The position numbers and the translations under genes are program-made. From positions 1 through 7,366 of the forward strand of contig DBEG01000166.1 of assembly GCA_002293965.1 (NCBI GenBank): a stretch of 7,366 nt of DNA, written 5' to 3'. The DNA is from Actinobacteria bacterium UBA912. GTDB lineage: Bacteria > Actinomycetota > Coriobacteriia > Anaerosomatales > UBA912. Of the stretch, positions 6,195 through 7,366 are shown piece by piece; position 1 is the stretch's first letter; the number at the start of each line of letters is the position of its first letter. The notes below the pieces were generated by a model. That model was not told the origin of the DNA, did no database searches, and worked only from the letters and a program-made list of their open reading frames with translations.

Positions 6195-7025
6195 ATGCCC
6201 AACGCGATCTGGAGAGGCACCATCTCTTTCGGGCTCGTCACCATCCCCGTCACGCTCCTTCCCGCCGAAAGCGCCGCGTCGCGCCTCTCGTTCCACCTGC
6301 TGGACCGCCAGGACCTCGCGCCGATCAGGCAGAAGCGCGTGAACTCCCGCACCGCCGAGGAGGTGCCCTGGGACCGCATCGTCAAGGGCCACGAGGTCAC
6401 GCCCGGGCGCTGGGTCGTCATCGAGGACGGCGACTTCAAGGCGGCCAACGTCGAGGCGACGCAGACGATCGACATCCTCGCCGCCGTATCCGCCGAGGAG
6501 ATCGCCCCCGAATACTTCGAGCGCCCCTACTACCTCGAGCCCACGAAGGCCGGCCGCAAGGCCTACGCTCTCCTGCGCGAAGCGCTCGCGCGGGCCGGGC
6601 GCGTGGCCCTGGGCAAGGTCGTCATCCGCACACGCCAGCGCTTGGTCGCGCTCATCCCGCGCGGCGACCTGCTGCTGCTCGCCGTGATCCGCTACCCGCA
6701 CGAGCTGCGCGACGCCTCGGCGTTGGACCTGCCCTCGGCGGACCTGAAGGCTATCGGCGTCACCGAGGCCGAGCTGGCGATTGCAGCCGAACTCGTGCAC
6801 GTGATCGAGGCCGACTTCGACCCGGCCGACCCGCGCTACCGCGACACCTACCACGACGAGCTGCTCGCACTCATCGAGCGCAAAGCCGAAGGCGCGGTGA
6901 CCGTCGAGCCACCACCCGCCCCTTCGGCGGCTCAGGAGGCGGAGGGCGAGATCATCGACATCGCATCGCTCCTCAAGCGCTCGCTGGAGAAGGCGAAGTC
7001 CGCGCGTTCCGCCCAGAGCGGCTAG
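6195..7025 (+). CDS. ku: Bacterial Ku, DNA end-binding protein of non-homologous end joining
   Basis: Bacterial Ku forms a homodimeric ring that threads onto broken DNA ends and recruits the ligase LigD. The 276-residue product has the family's usual length and hallmarks: N-terminal AIWRGTISFGLVTIPV (4-19), then FHLLDRQDLAPIRQKRVN (33-50), EEVPWDRIVKGHEV (55-68), a DNA-channel core with YFERPYYLEPTKAGRKAYALLREAL (107-131), and KVVIRTRQRLVAL (141-153) followed by the HELRD region (169-173). An acidic and Pro-rich segment (about 232-255) leads to the C-terminal IDIASLLKRSLEKAK (254-268), the LigD-interaction type of tail in proteobacterial Ku. ATG 6195 is fixed by AAGGAGG (6184-6190). ligD begins 6 bases after the stop on the same strand, so the two form an operon. 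GC and codon use are much higher than in the minus-strand genes, as expected for a native chromosomal gene. Confidence 0.97.
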   Translation: MPNAIWRGTISFGLVTIPVTLLPAESAASRLSFHLLDRQDLAPIRQKRVNSRTAEEVPWDRIVKGHEVTPGRWVVIEDGDFKAANVEATQTIDILAAVSAEEIAPEYFERPYYLEPTKAGRKAYALLREALARAGRVALGKVVIRTRQRLVALIPRGDLLLLAVIRYPHELRDASALDLPSADLKAIGVTEAELAIAAELVHVIEADFDPADPRYRDTYHDELLALIERKAEGAVTVEPPPAPSAAQEAEGEIIDIASLLKRSLEKAKSARSAQSG

Positions 7026-7031
7026 GCGACG

Positions 7032-7366
7032 ATGCCGCTCGATCGCTATAGGGAGAAGCGCAGTTTCGGGGTGACTCCCGAGCCGGCTGGCGGCGGTGAG
7101 GCGCCGACCGGCGCGCGAATCTTCGTGGTGCAGAAGCACGCCGCGCGCAGCCTGCACTACGATTTCCGGCTCGAGACCGGCGGTGTGCTGGCGAGCTGGG
7201 CGGTGCCCAAGGGCCCGTCGCTCGACCCGGCCGACAAGCGCCTCGCGGTCCACGTCGAGGACCACCCGCTGGAGTACGCCGCGTTCGAGGGCGTCATCCC
7301 CGAGGGGCAGTACGGCGCCGGGACCGTCGAGATCTGGGATTCGGGCACGTACGAGCCGCTCGGCGA
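7032..7366 (+). CDS. ligD: LigD, ATP-dependent DNA ligase of NHEJ, N-terminal phosphoesterase part (partial)
   Basis: The first 111 codons of LigD are present; the gene runs off the right edge. What is seen is the 3'-phosphoesterase (PE) domain, a Mn2+-dependent activity that trims 3' ribonucleotides and phosphates at breaks before ligation. Motifs are VVQKHAARSLHYDFRLE (His36, His42, Asp44, Arg46), SWAVPKGPSLDP (55-66), VEDHPLEYAAFEG (His78, Tyr82) and IPEGQYGAGTVEIWD. These match Pseudomonas LigD PE residues His42, His48, Asp50, Arg52, His84 and Tyr88 with identical spacing. PE at the N-terminus is the Pseudomonas-type order, so ligase and polymerase domains should follow outside the window; a stand-alone PE protein is possible but less likely beside ku. 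No strong ribosome binding site precedes ATG 7032, and the 6-base gap from ku suggests translational coupling. Confidence 0.93.
   Translation, partial: MPLDRYREKRSFGVTPEPAGGGEAPTGARIFVVQKHAARSLHYDFRLETGGVLASWAVPKGPSLDPADKRLAVHVEDHPLEYAAFEGVIPEGQYGAGTVEIWDSGTYEPLG

Noticed and set aside
6057..7265. Long minus-strand open frame opposite ku and ligD (about 400 codons)
   Set aside because: It is the antisense of clear Ku and LigD sequence and stays open because of high GC; it resembles no family.
1..7366. Classical restriction-modification system, CRISPR array, tRNA or integrase
   Set aside because: No methyltransferase motifs, regularly spaced direct repeats, cloverleaf sequence or recombinase motifs were found on either strand; systems could extend beyond the window.

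Overview
The window shows two regions of different character. On the right (about 6195 to the end) lies a very GC-rich, plus-strand bacterial non-homologous end-joining pair: ku (complete) and the 5' end of ligD, which starts 6 bases after the ku stop and runs off the window. Ku and the LigD phosphoesterase domain are clear by sequence. They and their codon use suggest a high-GC bacterium, most likely a pseudomonadote; the genus cannot be told from this sequence.

To the left (11 to 6009) lie five genes, all on the minus strand and clearly lower in GC. A hand count of single 60-base lines gives 27/60 G+C at 3421-3480 against 47/60 in ku at 6541-6600. In transcription order they are: (1) a small BglII-family restriction-endonuclease-like protein with the D-x8-E-x-Q active-site spacing intact; (2) a 337-residue HNH-like nuclease with a possible winged-helix tail; (3) a 642-residue DUF262 + HNH protein of the GmrSD/SspE type; (4) a DUF2726 (PD-(D/E)XK-like) protein with a C-terminal topoisomerase-type C4 zinc finger; (5) an unrecognised protein with one N-terminal membrane anchor, a proline-rich linker and a helical, probably coiled-coil body.

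No DNA methyltransferase, integrase, transposase, tRNA or CRISPR array is visible. The left part therefore reads as a nuclease-rich, defence-island-like block next to a host NHEJ locus. The BglII-like and HNH genes are 48 bases apart and look like a co-transcribed pair. The DUF262-HNH gene has its own strong ribosome binding site after a 277-base gap and may act alone. The DUF2726 gene follows after 98 bases that hold two perfect inverted repeats. Whether these are one system or several side by side cannot be decided here. The strongest candidates for something undescribed are the methyltransferase-less BglII-like + HNH pair, and the DUF2726 zinc-finger protein with its membrane-anchored neighbour.
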